From a virus: 25,142 nt of DNA. Shown here piece after piece: positions 1 through 9,281 of the stretch. The stretch's first letter is position 1, and every line of letters starts with the position of its first letter. The notes beneath the pieces are model-generated. The model saw nothing but the letters and a program-made list of their open reading frames with translations, was not told where the DNA came from and made no database searches. A program made the translations under genes and the position numbers. The stretch is taken from IMG/VR virus record IMGVR_UViG_3300025282_004735, positions 1 to 25,142 of that record. One strand, 5' to 3'.

Positions 1-43
1 CCTCAGCCTTCACACCGGATTGATCTCGGTGTGAAGGCTGAGG
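1..43. repeat. Perfect 17-bp inverted repeat at the window edge
   Basis: Bases 1-17 (CCTCAGCCTTCACACCG) are the exact reverse complement of bases 27-43, separated by a 9-nt spacer. The right arm is genuine recA coding sequence (codons for LGVKAE). The left arm occupies the place where the RecA sequence preceding 'IDLGVK' should be, but encodes PQPSHR, which does not fit RecA. This suggests a fold-back or chimeric contig end rather than a natural hairpin. Confidence 0.85.
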
Positions 44-258
44 TGATTGAAAAGTCTGGTTCCTGGTACTCCTATAAGGGCGAACGCATGGGCCAGGGCC
101 GCGAGAAGACACGGAATTTCCTCAAGGAAAACCCCGCTATCGCGGATGAGGTCGAGGACGCGATCCGGCGCAATGCGGGCCTGCTCGCAGACGAACTTCT
201 CAATGCCGGCATGGAGTCTGAGCAGGATGACGATCTGCCGGACGCCGCCGAAGGGTGA
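1..258 (+). CDS. recA: Recombinase RecA, C-terminal fragment (5' end outside window)
   Basis: RecA is the ATP-dependent strand-exchange protein and the co-protease that triggers the SOS response. Only the last ~80 residues are present. IDLGVK, EKSGSWYSYKGERMGQG and the run through FLKENPAIADEVEDAIRRNAG match the RecA C-terminal domain, and the acidic tail (ESEQDDDLPDAAEG) is typical. Recognisable homology begins at about base 19. The first six codons do not fit RecA and coincide with an inverted repeat, so they are probably not genuine. The stop is TGA at 256-258. recA followed by alaS is a common alphaproteobacterial order. Confidence 0.93.
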   Translation, partial: PQPSHRIDLGVKAEVIEKSGSWYSYKGERMGQGREKTRNFLKENPAIADEVEDAIRRNAGLLADELLNAGMESEQDDDLPDAAEG

Positions 259-321
259 TCTGATATGCTCTGAAATCTGGCAATTCAGGGCATGATCTCT
301 CACATTTCAGGTCAATGAACT

Positions 322-367
322 GTCCCTTTGTGGCGCACCCCGCTTGGCGCGCCGCGAAGGGACCTTT
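322..367 (+). terminator. Probable recA terminator hairpin
   Basis: Bases 322-336 pair with 349-363 in a 15-bp stem containing G-U pairs, with a 12-nt loop, followed by CTTT. The stem is strong but the T-tract is short. It lies 64 nt after the recA stop and before alaS, so it would separate the two transcripts. The rest of the 259-436 gap shows a TAATAT (380-385) that could be part of an alaS promoter, but no convincing -35 box. Confidence 0.55.
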
Positions 368-382
368 ATATCGCCGGTGTAA

Positions 383-3063
<2,681 letters not shown>

Positions 3064-3092
3064 GCGGCCAGGCCAGCAATTGACTCAAACGG

Positions 3093-3116
3093 CGGAGCCC
3101 CTATGTAGGGGCTCCG
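3093..3116 (+). terminator. Hairpin after alaS, probable terminator
   Basis: CGGAGCCCC (3093-3101) pairs perfectly with GGGGCTCCG (3108-3116) around a 6-nt loop, 30 nt after the alaS stop. No T-tract follows because the SAM-II riboswitch starts in its last two bases. It may act as a weak or Rho-aided terminator. Confidence 0.55.
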
Positions 3117-3169
3117 TGGTGATTTGGTCGGTCGGCTTGCAGCCACGTTAAACAACTTGCTAAAAGGCT
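3115..3169 (+). promoter_or_regulatory. SAM-II riboswitch controlling metA
   Basis: The segment has the signature blocks of the SAM-II (metA/metC) pseudoknot riboswitch: CGTGG-TGATTTGG (P1 5' arm at 3115-3119), GGCTTGCAGCCACG (P1 3' arm CCACG at 3143-3147), TTAAACAA and CTTGCTAAAAGG. Known SAM-II elements bind S-adenosylmethionine and block translation of methionine biosynthesis genes. Here it lies about 70 nt before metA, the expected target. A promoter for it was not identified and may lie inside the alaS 3' end. Confidence 0.9.
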
Positions 3170-3238
3170 GCGCGGATATTCCGAACACCCTCACGGCAAG
3201 AGTCCGGCTGGCCAGAACTTGGTAGCGGAGTATTGCGT

Positions 3239-4192
3239 ATGCCCATTCGAATTCCTGACGGCTTGCCCGCGCGCGAAACGCTTGTGCGCGAAGGTGTGCA
3301 GGTGCTGGATGAATCCATTGCCACACGGCAGGATATCCGCCCCATGCAGATCGGCCTTCTGAATTTGATGCCCAATAAGATCGAGACCGAAGCACAGATT
3401 GCTCGGCTTGTCGGCGCAACTCCGCTGCAGGTGGAGCTGACGCTCGTCCGGATCGGCAGCCATGTTGCCCGCAACACGTCGGAAGAACATCTCATCTCTT
3501 TTTATCATACCTGGGATGAGGTGAAGGATCGGAAGTTCGATGGCTTCATCATAACCGGAGCGCCAGTTGAGCGGTTGCCATTCGAAGACGTGTCGTACTG
3601 GGACGAGTTGAAACAGATCTTCGATTGGACAGAAACCCATGTGCATTCCAGCTTTTTCATTTGCTGGGGTGCCATGGCGGCGGTCCAGCATTTTCACGGC
3701 GTTCCAAAGCATGAACTGAAAGAGAAGGCTTTCGGCGTTTATCGTCACCATAATCGCAAGCCGGAATCTCCTTTCCTCACGGGGTTCTCGGACGACTTTT
3801 CCGTTTCGGTGTCGCGCTGGACGGATGTGCGGCGGGAAGACATTCCCGAAGACAGTGGTCTGAGCATTCTTATGGAGAGCGATGAGACCGGTCTGTGCCT
3901 GCTACATGAAGCGCACGGAAACCGGCTCTATATCTTCAATCATATTGAATATGATTCTACATCGCTCGGCGCAGAGTATCAGCGAGATGTGTCGGCGGGG
4001 AAATCCATCAATGTACCGGCCAACTACTTTCCGGATGATGATCCCACCCGGACCCCGAAAAACCGGTGGCGCTCGCACGCGTTTCTATTGTTCGGGAACT
4101 GGATAAACCAGATGTATCAGACAACGTCCTATAATCTCAAAGATATAGGAACGGAGCGCGGCGGCGACAGTAAGGTCCGGCAGGCCAAGTAA
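3239..4192 (+). CDS. metA: Homoserine O-acetyltransferase, MetA family
   Basis: This enzyme acylates the homoserine hydroxyl, the first committed step of methionine synthesis. The 317-residue protein matches the MetA family over its full length ([11 protein letters not shown] start, [45 protein letters not shown]). With ATG 3239 as start the key residues fall at the usual positions: nucleophile Cys142, His235 and Glu237. Residue 111 is glutamate, which in characterised members specifies acetyl-CoA rather than succinyl-CoA, hence the acetyltransferase call. GGAG at 3227-3230 is a good ribosome binding site 8 nt upstream. A TTG at 3233 is less likely. The SAM-II riboswitch upstream indicates feedback by SAM. 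Confidence 0.95.
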   Translation: MPIRIPDGLPARETLVREGVQVLDESIATRQDIRPMQIGLLNLMPNKIETEAQIARLVGATPLQVELTLVRIGSHVARNTSEEHLISFYHTWDEVKDRKFDGFIITGAPVERLPFEDVSYWDELKQIFDWTETHVHSSFFICWGAMAAVQHFHGVPKHELKEKAFGVYRHHNRKPESPFLTGFSDDFSVSVSRWTDVRREDIPEDSGLSILMESDETGLCLLHEAHGNRLYIFNHIEYDSTSLGAEYQRDVSAGKSINVPANYFPDDDPTRTPKNRWRSHAFLLFGNWINQMYQTTSYNLKDIGTERGGDSKVRQAK

Positions 4193-4245
4193 TCTTTGTT
4201 TCGCCAAGGGGCTCTCAATATCCGGCCAAGCCGGACAATAAAGAA

Positions 4246-4295
4246 TGGTCGGAGTGAGAGGATTCGAACCTCCGGCCCCTGCCTCCCGAAGACAG
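4246..4295 (-). other. Prophage attachment site: 3' half of tRNA-Pro(CGG)
   Basis: Read on the minus strand, this is an anticodon arm (CTGTC / TTCGGGA / GGCAG, anticodon CGG), a 5-nt variable loop, a T-arm (GGAGG / TTCGAAT / CCTCT), a 3' acceptor strand CACTCCG, discriminator A and encoded CCA. No D-arm or 5' acceptor strand follows beyond 4295. A tRNA 3' fragment beside an integrase is the standard signature of integration into a tRNA gene. The reconstituted full tRNA-Pro should lie at the right end of the prophage. Confidence 0.88.
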
Positions 4296-4307
4296 TGGTT
4301 GCCTGCG

Positions 4308-4622
4308 TCATGTGTTGTCACCCGTTGTTTTTCCAGTCTCTTTCGCGTCATCAGTTGCCGATGTTCCGCTTTCGTTGTCAGACAGACGCGCATTATGCGC
4401 ATTTGGTGGCGTGGGGAGCGGCTGACTGTCTGGGTGCACTTCAATTCGACTCCTCCAGAATGGGCCTCTTTCCCGGACTCGATGACGTGACGTGGATGAC
4501 CGTAGGTAAGCTCCGCAGTTCGAGCACAGCGCATCTTGGAAAAACCACGGATCGGAAAATGATACGCGGTGTGGGACGCCATCTCCGCACTCACAAAAAA
4601 ATCTTACAGCCCAGTTTCTCAT
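4308..4622 (-). CDS. Small putative zinc-ribbon protein downstream of integrase
   Basis: This 104-residue ORF starts with an ATGA overlap with the integrase stop, the coupling style seen throughout this operon. It has two cysteine pairs spaced like a zinc ribbon, FFCECGDG near residue 10 and LCSNCGAY near residue 33, then a charged, proline-rich and probably disordered C-terminus. It ends 13 nt from the tRNA fragment, so it would be the last phage gene before the att site. The function is unknown. The metal-site pattern and the overlap support it, but no family was recognised. Confidence 0.55.
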   Translation of the reverse strand: MRNWAVRFFCECGDGVPHRVSFSDPWFFQDALCSNCGAYLRSSTSRHRVRERGPFWRSRIEVHPDSQPLPTPPNAHNARLSDNESGTSATDDAKETGKTTGDNT

Positions 4623-5614
4623 CCCGCTATCCTTCCTGTTACACTTCTCGAATAATCTTCACTGAACCGCGCATAGTGCTTGCGCACGGTCTCGATATTG
4701 TCATCCAGCAAATACGCCGCTTGCTCGAACGTACCGCCATTGCTGACCAGCCATGAGGCGGCTGTCCGGCGCATATCGTGGATTGTCACGTCCTCAATGC
4801 CTGACAGGCGCTTGGCGGTGCTGAACGCGGTCTTTACCGCCTTGACCTGCTTTCCCTTCCACTGGACCACATAGGGGCCTTCAGCGAGCAGTGCGGCCTT
4901 GCCTAGCTGGATTGCCAGCGGCGCATTGCAGGCCACCCACGGTGTGCGGGATTTGCGGCTTTCGGTTTGGGGGAACCAGATCCCCGACCGCTCCCAGTCA
5001 ATATCGTCCCATGTCAATTCCAGGATTGCGGCCTTGCGCTGTCCGGTGAACACGGCGATGGCCAGAAACGTTTGCAGGTGAGGCGCTGAGGCGTCCCATA
5101 GGCGGGTGAACTCTTCCCACGTCAGGAACCTGTCACGGGGCGCTGACGGGCGCGGAGCTTCGATATAGGGCAAGCGGTCGATCCATCTCATCTTGAAGGC
5201 CCAGTGCAGGGCAGAGCGCAGAGCGCGGCATTCGGCATTGATCGTGCTGTTGGAGACACCGCCAGCGCGACGGGCATTGTGGTACATGCGCACTTGTGGG
5301 CGGGTCAGGTCATCAGGCTCATACGCGCCGAGGATTTCCTTCACGGGTTTCAGCCGGTAGAATACCGTTGCCGGATCACGGATGCCGTCTTCGGTGCGGT
5401 CCTTCAGGTAGGCGTCACAGATGTCAGCCACGAGCGCCCCCGGCTCCGGCATTTCCATTTCGGTGATGAAGCGCGCTTTCCATTGCTCGGCTAGCCCCTT
5501 GCTTTCTTCGCCGGTAGAGCGGCGATGACTGCGGCCATTCTCGGACCACGTGACGAACCAGACGCGGCTTCTTTTTCCATTGATGACGGGTCGTTTAAGA
5601 TGGTACTTTCGCAT
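4619..5614 (-). CDS. int: Tyrosine-type site-specific integrase
   Basis: This integrase catalyses phage recombination between attP and the tRNA-Pro attB. Its 331 residues are a normal length. An N-terminal arm/core-binding region is followed by the catalytic domain with Arg193 (FTGQRKAAILEL), a probable Lys221, His279 and Arg282 (IHDMRRTAAS) and nucleophile Tyr314 (ETVRKHYARF). The usual LGH box reads LDD, so the third-box His/Trp is replaced by Asp. ATG 5614 is chosen because GGAGG lies 10 nt upstream. A GTG at 5635 is less likely. The gene overlaps the excisionase-like gene by 124 nt in another frame and sits at the end of the pL operon with no promoter of its own visible. Confidence 0.95.
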   Translation of the reverse strand: MRKYHLKRPVINGKRSRVWFVTWSENGRSHRRSTGEESKGLAEQWKARFITEMEMPEPGALVADICDAYLKDRTEDGIRDPATVFYRLKPVKEILGAYEPDDLTRPQVRMYHNARRAGGVSNSTINAECRALRSALHWAFKMRWIDRLPYIEAPRPSAPRDRFLTWEEFTRLWDASAPHLQTFLAIAVFTGQRKAAILELTWDDIDWERSGIWFPQTESRKSRTPWVACNAPLAIQLGKAALLAEGPYVVQWKGKQVKAVKTAFSTAKRLSGIEDVTIHDMRRTAASWLVSNGGTFEQAAYLLDDNIETVRKHYARFSEDYSRSVTGRIAG

Positions 5615-5775
5615 TCGATATAGTCCTCCAGCCACTCCATCTTGAACCGCAATAGTTTACCAAGCTTAGCGCATTTCAGTTTACCCTCATCCACGCGCCG
5701 GCGCACTGTGGAATCAGAACAGCCGAGATAATCCGCTGCTTGCTGAACCGTCAGGAGGGGTTGCGGCCTGCTCAC
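5491..5775 (-). CDS. Excisionase-like helix-turn-helix protein
   Basis: This 94-residue protein carries a MerR/excisionase-type winged HTH (LLTVQQAADYLGCSDSTVRRR, then KLKCAKLGKLLRFKMEWLEDYIE). Proteins of this kind bend DNA at att sites and direct excision, and its place next to the integrase supports that role. The GTG at 5775 is preferred because it overlaps the previous stop as GTGA with GGGAAG just upstream. A longer frame reaching 5856 would begin with non-HTH sequence overlapping the previous gene. The last 124 nt also encode the integrase N-terminus. Confidence 0.8.
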   Translation of the reverse strand: MSRPQPLLTVQQAADYLGCSDSTVRRRVDEGKLKCAKLGKLLRFKMEWLEDYIECESTILNDPSSMEKEAASGSSRGPRMAAVIAALPAKKARG

Positions 5776-6170
5776 TTCCCGTCCTCCAGAGCGCGGAGAA
5801 GGGCGATGATCACGTATTTCGCAATCTTTTGTGGGACCTCTCCGCTGACGAACCACAAGTTCATACCCTGGTCGAGCGCCGCCACGAGCTGTTCTCGCGT
5901 TTCTGTCTTCTTCTCACACAGGGCTGTGGCTGCATCGAGGGATGTGGTAAGGTTCGGGGTGCTGACTGACCCAATTGTTCCGCACCCTGTTGGCCCGACG
6001 ACAAGGCCGTCACGCTTACAGCTGCGCAAAAACTCCTCGTGTCCAGTCTGATAGCGCTTCAGGCTCCAGTATGTGGCGTGGTCGTCGCTGGTTGCGGCAA
6101 ATATCTCCGCATCCAACTCCCTTGACCCGCCTTCCTTTTCCAGTCGCTCAATTAGATCAGCTTTGGTCAT
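5772..6170 (-). CDS. Phage protein, possible ABA-sandwich type
   Basis: This 132-residue protein starts with DLIERLEKEGGSRELDAEIF, typical of small phage proteins described as ABA-sandwich domain proteins. The later SLDAATAL and the alanine/leucine-rich C-terminal helix (AKYVIIALLRALEDG) fit the same family. The biochemical role is unknown. It overlaps the upstream gene by 14 nt and the excisionase-like gene by 4 nt. The family call rests on the end motifs only, because the middle was not recognised. Confidence 0.65.
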   Translation of the reverse strand: MTKADLIERLEKEGGSRELDAEIFAATSDDHATYWSLKRYQTGHEEFLRSCKRDGLVVGPTGCGTIGSVSTPNLTTSLDAATALCEKKTETREQLVAALDQGMNLWFVSGEVPQKIAKYVIIALLRALEDGK

Positions 6171-6717
6171 GGCTTTGGTCCTTTAGGGCGTCACGGGCGA
6201 AATCTCCGACAACCTGCGCAGCAAGAATTTGGCTGCACTGTTCATCTGTGATTTCTGTCAATTTGAAATCATTGAGGGAGCAACCTTCACGCGGGATGCG
6301 CTGCCATAGGTATTCTTGGGACGGTATTGATGCAGCCCTCTGGATAGTCATGACGCCAAATGTGGCGGCGTGATCGTCGCCGTAGTCCCACCGTTGTTCT
6401 GCAATTTCCTCCGGGCTCGACCAAAGCTCCTCGGGGGCGTCTCCATCCCAGAACATGTCCGGCATGCAGCGAGTGCTCAGCTCGGCATTTTCAAGCCTAA
6501 GCCTCTCATTCTCTTCCTGTAGGGCGCGGGTTACGTCCTGCACGCTTTCGGCAAGTGATAGCCATGTTGCCTTACAATGCATGTCGGCGGCATAGGATGA
6601 TGTACTCGGAAGCTCAGGCCACGCGAAAAGCCCGTTCGGCCAGCCGTGCTGGTCGGCCCAGTCGAAATACAGCGTTTGGGCAACCTTCTCTAAATCCACT
6701 TTCACTTCATCAGTCAT
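6157..6717 (-). CDS. Hypothetical phage protein
   Basis: This 186-residue protein is not recognised. It is acidic and tryptophan-rich, with a short coiled-coil stretch (ALQEENERLRLENAELS) near residues 64-80. No catalytic motif or membrane segment is visible, so it is probably a cytoplasmic early protein. It is coupled to the gene upstream by an ATGA overlap and to the one downstream by a 14-nt overlap, which supports it as a real gene. Confidence 0.7.
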   Translation of the reverse strand: MTDEVKVDLEKVAQTLYFDWADQHGWPNGLFAWPELPSTSSYAADMHCKATWLSLAESVQDVTRALQEENERLRLENAELSTRCMPDMFWDGDAPEELWSSPEEIAEQRWDYGDDHAATFGVMTIQRAASIPSQEYLWQRIPREGCSLNDFKLTEITDEQCSQILAAQVVGDFARDALKDQSHDQS

Positions 6718-7253
6718 TTGTCTGCTCCTGTGTTGAGAAACTGGTGACCCGCGCAGGCTGAGCAGCCTCCCCCAATAGTTTGGAACTGCCAGAAGACTGG
6801 GGACTGTCGCTTTTCGGACTCCTCCCTCGCTATCGCCTTATACACTTCCGGGTGCCCCAAAATCGGGTCTTGGTCGAACCTGATTATGCCCTTGTAAGTC
6901 CAAGGTTTCGGCCACCCATTGGACTCGCGTTCAAGCGCGACAATGCCGGTCATCCACTGGTGTGTTGGCAGATCAATGCCGCAATCTTCCTTGAAGGCTG
7001 ACACCCCGGTTTTCCACGGACCAATCAGATCAACGCAACCGCCTTGCACAAGTTCGAATGTCAGTGTTCGGCCTGCCGATCCCCGTGAGCCTTTGCCACC
7101 GTCTACCCATATGTTTTCACCGGGGCACAACTGATCGGCTACCACCCACTTCTTGCCGGACTTTCCGGTAAAGAGAAAATACTTATACTGGGATGCCCGA
7201 CCAGATGCTGAAAACATGGCCTGCTCACCGCCGTATGTTACTTCGTCTTTCAT
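6714..7253 (-). CDS. Hypothetical phage protein
   Basis: This 179-residue protein is not recognised. It is rich in glycine and tryptophan (KKWVVADQLCPGENIWVDGG, FELVQGGCVDLIGPW) and ends with a CSACAGHQF stretch. It looks like a compact beta-rich protein. No signal peptide or membrane segment is evident. It follows the NinB-like gene with an ATGA overlap and precedes another unknown with the same overlap. Confidence 0.7.
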   Translation of the reverse strand: MKDEVTYGGEQAMFSASGRASQYKYFLFTGKSGKKWVVADQLCPGENIWVDGGKGSRGSAGRTLTFELVQGGCVDLIGPWKTGVSAFKEDCGIDLPTHQWMTGIVALERESNGWPKPWTYKGIIRFDQDPILGHPEVYKAIAREESEKRQSPVFWQFQTIGGGCSACAGHQFLNTGADK

Positions 7254-7648
7254 CCCACTTCATCCTTCATGCTAAGGGTTATGCCGCGCTCTGCGGCCTC
7301 TGCGTTCATCAATTCAATCAGGTCGCTGAATTGCCGCTTGCTGAGCTTGCTGGTGCGAAGGCCAGCCGGGAACCAGCGTGACCCGTCCAGCGAGGGCAGG
7401 ATTTCCTGCTCATGGCCAAGGGCCTCCATGAAGATCGATTTCCACTGAAAATCCTTGAACGTCCGCCCCTGGATTTCCCCCTGCCGTTCGAACTCTTTCA
7501 GGCAAGGCCACATCAAGCGGTTTTGCTCGTCTGTTCTGGTCGGCTCCCGTGCGATCAGCATGTAGCCGTATGGGTACTGTGCGATCTCACGGAAGGCCGT
7601 TTCCAGCTCGGCGCGGGAGGTAATCAGGGAGGAGCGGAGGGTGGCCAT
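7250..7648 (-). CDS. ninB: NinB/Orf-family recombination protein
   Basis: Lambda NinB (Orf) binds single-stranded DNA and SSB and can replace RecFOR in phage recombination. This 132-residue protein has the family features: TDEQNRLMWPCLKEF, FKDFQWKSIFMEALG and the C-terminal SRWFPAGLRTSKLSKRQFSD-LIELMNAEAAERGI. Its place behind an annealing protein and an exonuclease fits a phage recombination module. Its ATG overlaps the upstream TAA by one base and its stop overlaps the next start as ATGA. Confidence 0.88.
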   Translation of the reverse strand: MATLRSSLITSRAELETAFREIAQYPYGYMLIAREPTRTDEQNRLMWPCLKEFERQGEIQGRTFKDFQWKSIFMEALGHEQEILPSLDGSRWFPAGLRTSKLSKRQFSDLIELMNAEAAERGITLSMKDEVG

Positions 7649-8652
7649 TAGAACCTCACGGACACATTCGGCACAGAGTCAGAAACGATAGCCAGAACGA
7701 TCTTCTTTGCAGCCTCTTCATCGACGCCCCCATGCTCCATAATGGCCTCTTTGGCTGCCCGCATGATCGAGGATCTGTGTTTCTGGTCCGCCTCTCGCTT
7801 AGCCAGCGCTTCTGCTTCAGCCTTGCGCTCGCGCTCCTGCCGATCCAGTTCCGCTTGTGCTGCCTCAGCCTTCTTGCGCTCCTCATCCAGAGCTGCTTGC
7901 GCCTTTTGCCGCTCCTCGTTGGCAGCGCGTTCTGCGGCTGCCTTTTCGGCATTGGCGATACGTTCGGCCTCAGCCTTAGCTTCCGCCTCTTTCCGTGCGT
8001 TTTCGGCAGCGAGCCGCTCAATTTCGGCCTTCTCAGCCCGCAGGCGCTCCAACTCGGCGCGGTCTTCGGCCTCCTGTTTCAGCTTGTCGGCTGACGCATC
8101 AAGGGCAGCAATGGCGGCATCTCGCTCGGATTGCGCGACGACCAGAAGATCGCCAAACAGGTCTGGATCGATATCAGAGCCTTCAATGGTCTGCCGAAGT
8201 GAGGCGATGTCATCAAGATCTGTCTGCGGAAGTAGGGCATCGGAATAAAGCGTTCGCAGATAGGTGACGCGCTGCTTTTTGCGTTCCTCTTCTTGCTCCC
8301 ACTCGGTAACAGGCTTTCTAGCCAAATCCCGGAGGGCGTCCATCTCGTCAACAATGCGCTTCTTTACGGCGTTTACTTCGTCGACCGCCTTGCGGTGCTC
8401 CTCCGTGAGGGCCTTTCCAGCATTTTCAAGCTTCACCTTGCGCTTGGAAATTGAGTAAGCAAGCGACTTGACCGCATCCCGCCCGCTGGCCGTTTCAAGG
8501 TTTACCGAAAGGCCCTCTATTTCTGCTTTGATCGAGTCAATGAGTAGATCGACCATGCCCGCCTCGCGGTAGATCGTGGCCGGATTTGATTCCAGGATTT
8601 CCCCGACATCGGCGGAGTTGTGTCCAATAGTTGCGGTTGCTGCCTCGGTCAT
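7648..8652 (-). CDS. Coiled-coil phage protein of the recombination module
   Basis: This 334-residue protein has a short N-terminal segment (ATATIGHNSAD), a helical region to about residue 190, then a long heptad-rich Ala/Glu/Lys/Arg coiled coil (about 190-295) and a small C-terminal domain (KEAIMEHGGVDEEAAKKIVLAIV). Similar proteins often sit beside phage exonuclease and annealing genes. The role is not established, and a scaffold or partner function for the nuclease is an inference. The repetitive EAEAKAEAERIANAEKAAAE composition makes distant homology calls unreliable. Confidence 0.75.
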   Translation of the reverse strand: MTEAATATIGHNSADVGEILESNPATIYREAGMVDLLIDSIKAEIEGLSVNLETASGRDAVKSLAYSISKRKVKLENAGKALTEEHRKAVDEVNAVKKRIVDEMDALRDLARKPVTEWEQEEERKKQRVTYLRTLYSDALLPQTDLDDIASLRQTIEGSDIDPDLFGDLLVVAQSERDAAIAALDASADKLKQEAEDRAELERLRAEKAEIERLAAENARKEAEAKAEAERIANAEKAAAERAANEERQKAQAALDEERKKAEAAQAELDRQERERKAEAEALAKREADQKHRSSIMRAAKEAIMEHGGVDEEAAKKIVLAIVSDSVPNVSVRF

Positions 8653-9281
8653 GCTGCTTCTCCAATGCTGAGGGCTTCAAGGGCGGAAACCGTGTCAGAA
8701 ACCTCCTTCAGGAAGGCTGAAACCTCAGTTTCCATTTCGATGATTTTTGATTGATCACGCTGCACGCGCTTCACGAATAGAGACAGGTGCGCCGGCAAGC
8801 GCGGATCATAGGAAACGAAGTCGCACCACTGGCGACCCGTGCAGGCCATCTGCCACATCATCTGTGTGATGTACTTGGACGGAACTTTCCCGCTCAGCAG
8901 CGTGTCGATGTGGGTGGCCGTGTTCGGACACTTGATCTCGACAAGACCGGATTCTCCGACATAGCCGTCAGGGCTTGCGCCACTCTCTGGGATTGACGGG
9001 TGGATTACGAACTCGGCCTTGGTGACTTCCGTCCCGTCGGCGTGCAGGAAGGCGTAGGCATCGCAGGCCTCTTCTTCGTGATCCGTACCCCACTGCATGG
9101 CAGCGTTGGAGTAGGATTCAGCAACCGCACCAGTCAGGCGCTCCGCCACAAGTTGGGCCTTGTAGTTCTTCCGGCTAGCAGCGGGGCCGCTCTTGGTCTT
9201 GGCGATAATGTCCGCGATCCGGCTGGCTGTAGCCTTGCCGCAGCGCTGCGCGAACCATTCAACTGATCCCTGTTCAATCAT
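8649..9281 (-). CDS. YqaJ/lambda-type exonuclease
   Basis: This exonuclease of the viral recombinase family resects double-stranded DNA to feed a single-strand annealing protein. The 210-residue protein has the PD-(D/E)XK core: GTDHEEEACDAY near residue 66, SPDGYVGE with Asp105, VEIKCPN with Glu115 and Lys117, and a glutamine helix (YITQMMWQMACTGRQWCDF). The gene follows the ERF gene with an ATGA overlap, the usual Red-like arrangement. The protein ends in GEAA, a pattern shared with several genes here. Confidence 0.93.
   Translation of the reverse strand: MIEQGSVEWFAQRCGKATASRIADIIAKTKSGPAASRKNYKAQLVAERLTGAVAESYSNAAMQWGTDHEEEACDAYAFLHADGTEVTKAEFVIHPSIPESGASPDGYVGESGLVEIKCPNTATHIDTLLSGKVPSKYITQMMWQMACTGRQWCDFVSYDPRLPAHLSLFVKRVQRDQSKIIEMETEVSAFLKEVSDTVSALEALSIGEAA

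Noticed and set aside
4221-4235. Small hairpin TCCGG-CCAAG-CCGGA after metA
   Set aside because: The stem has five pairs and no T-tract on either strand, too weak to call a terminator.
4196-4756. 186-codon plus-strand ORF across the tRNA fragment and the integrase end
   Set aside because: It runs antisense to the att site, the zinc-ribbon ORF and the integrase, has no domain, and part of it is the reverse of the tRNA.
7732-8248. Two plus-strand ORFs rich in Ser, Ala and Leu
   Set aside because: They reflect the reverse of the coiled-coil gene's repetitive codons, not real genes.
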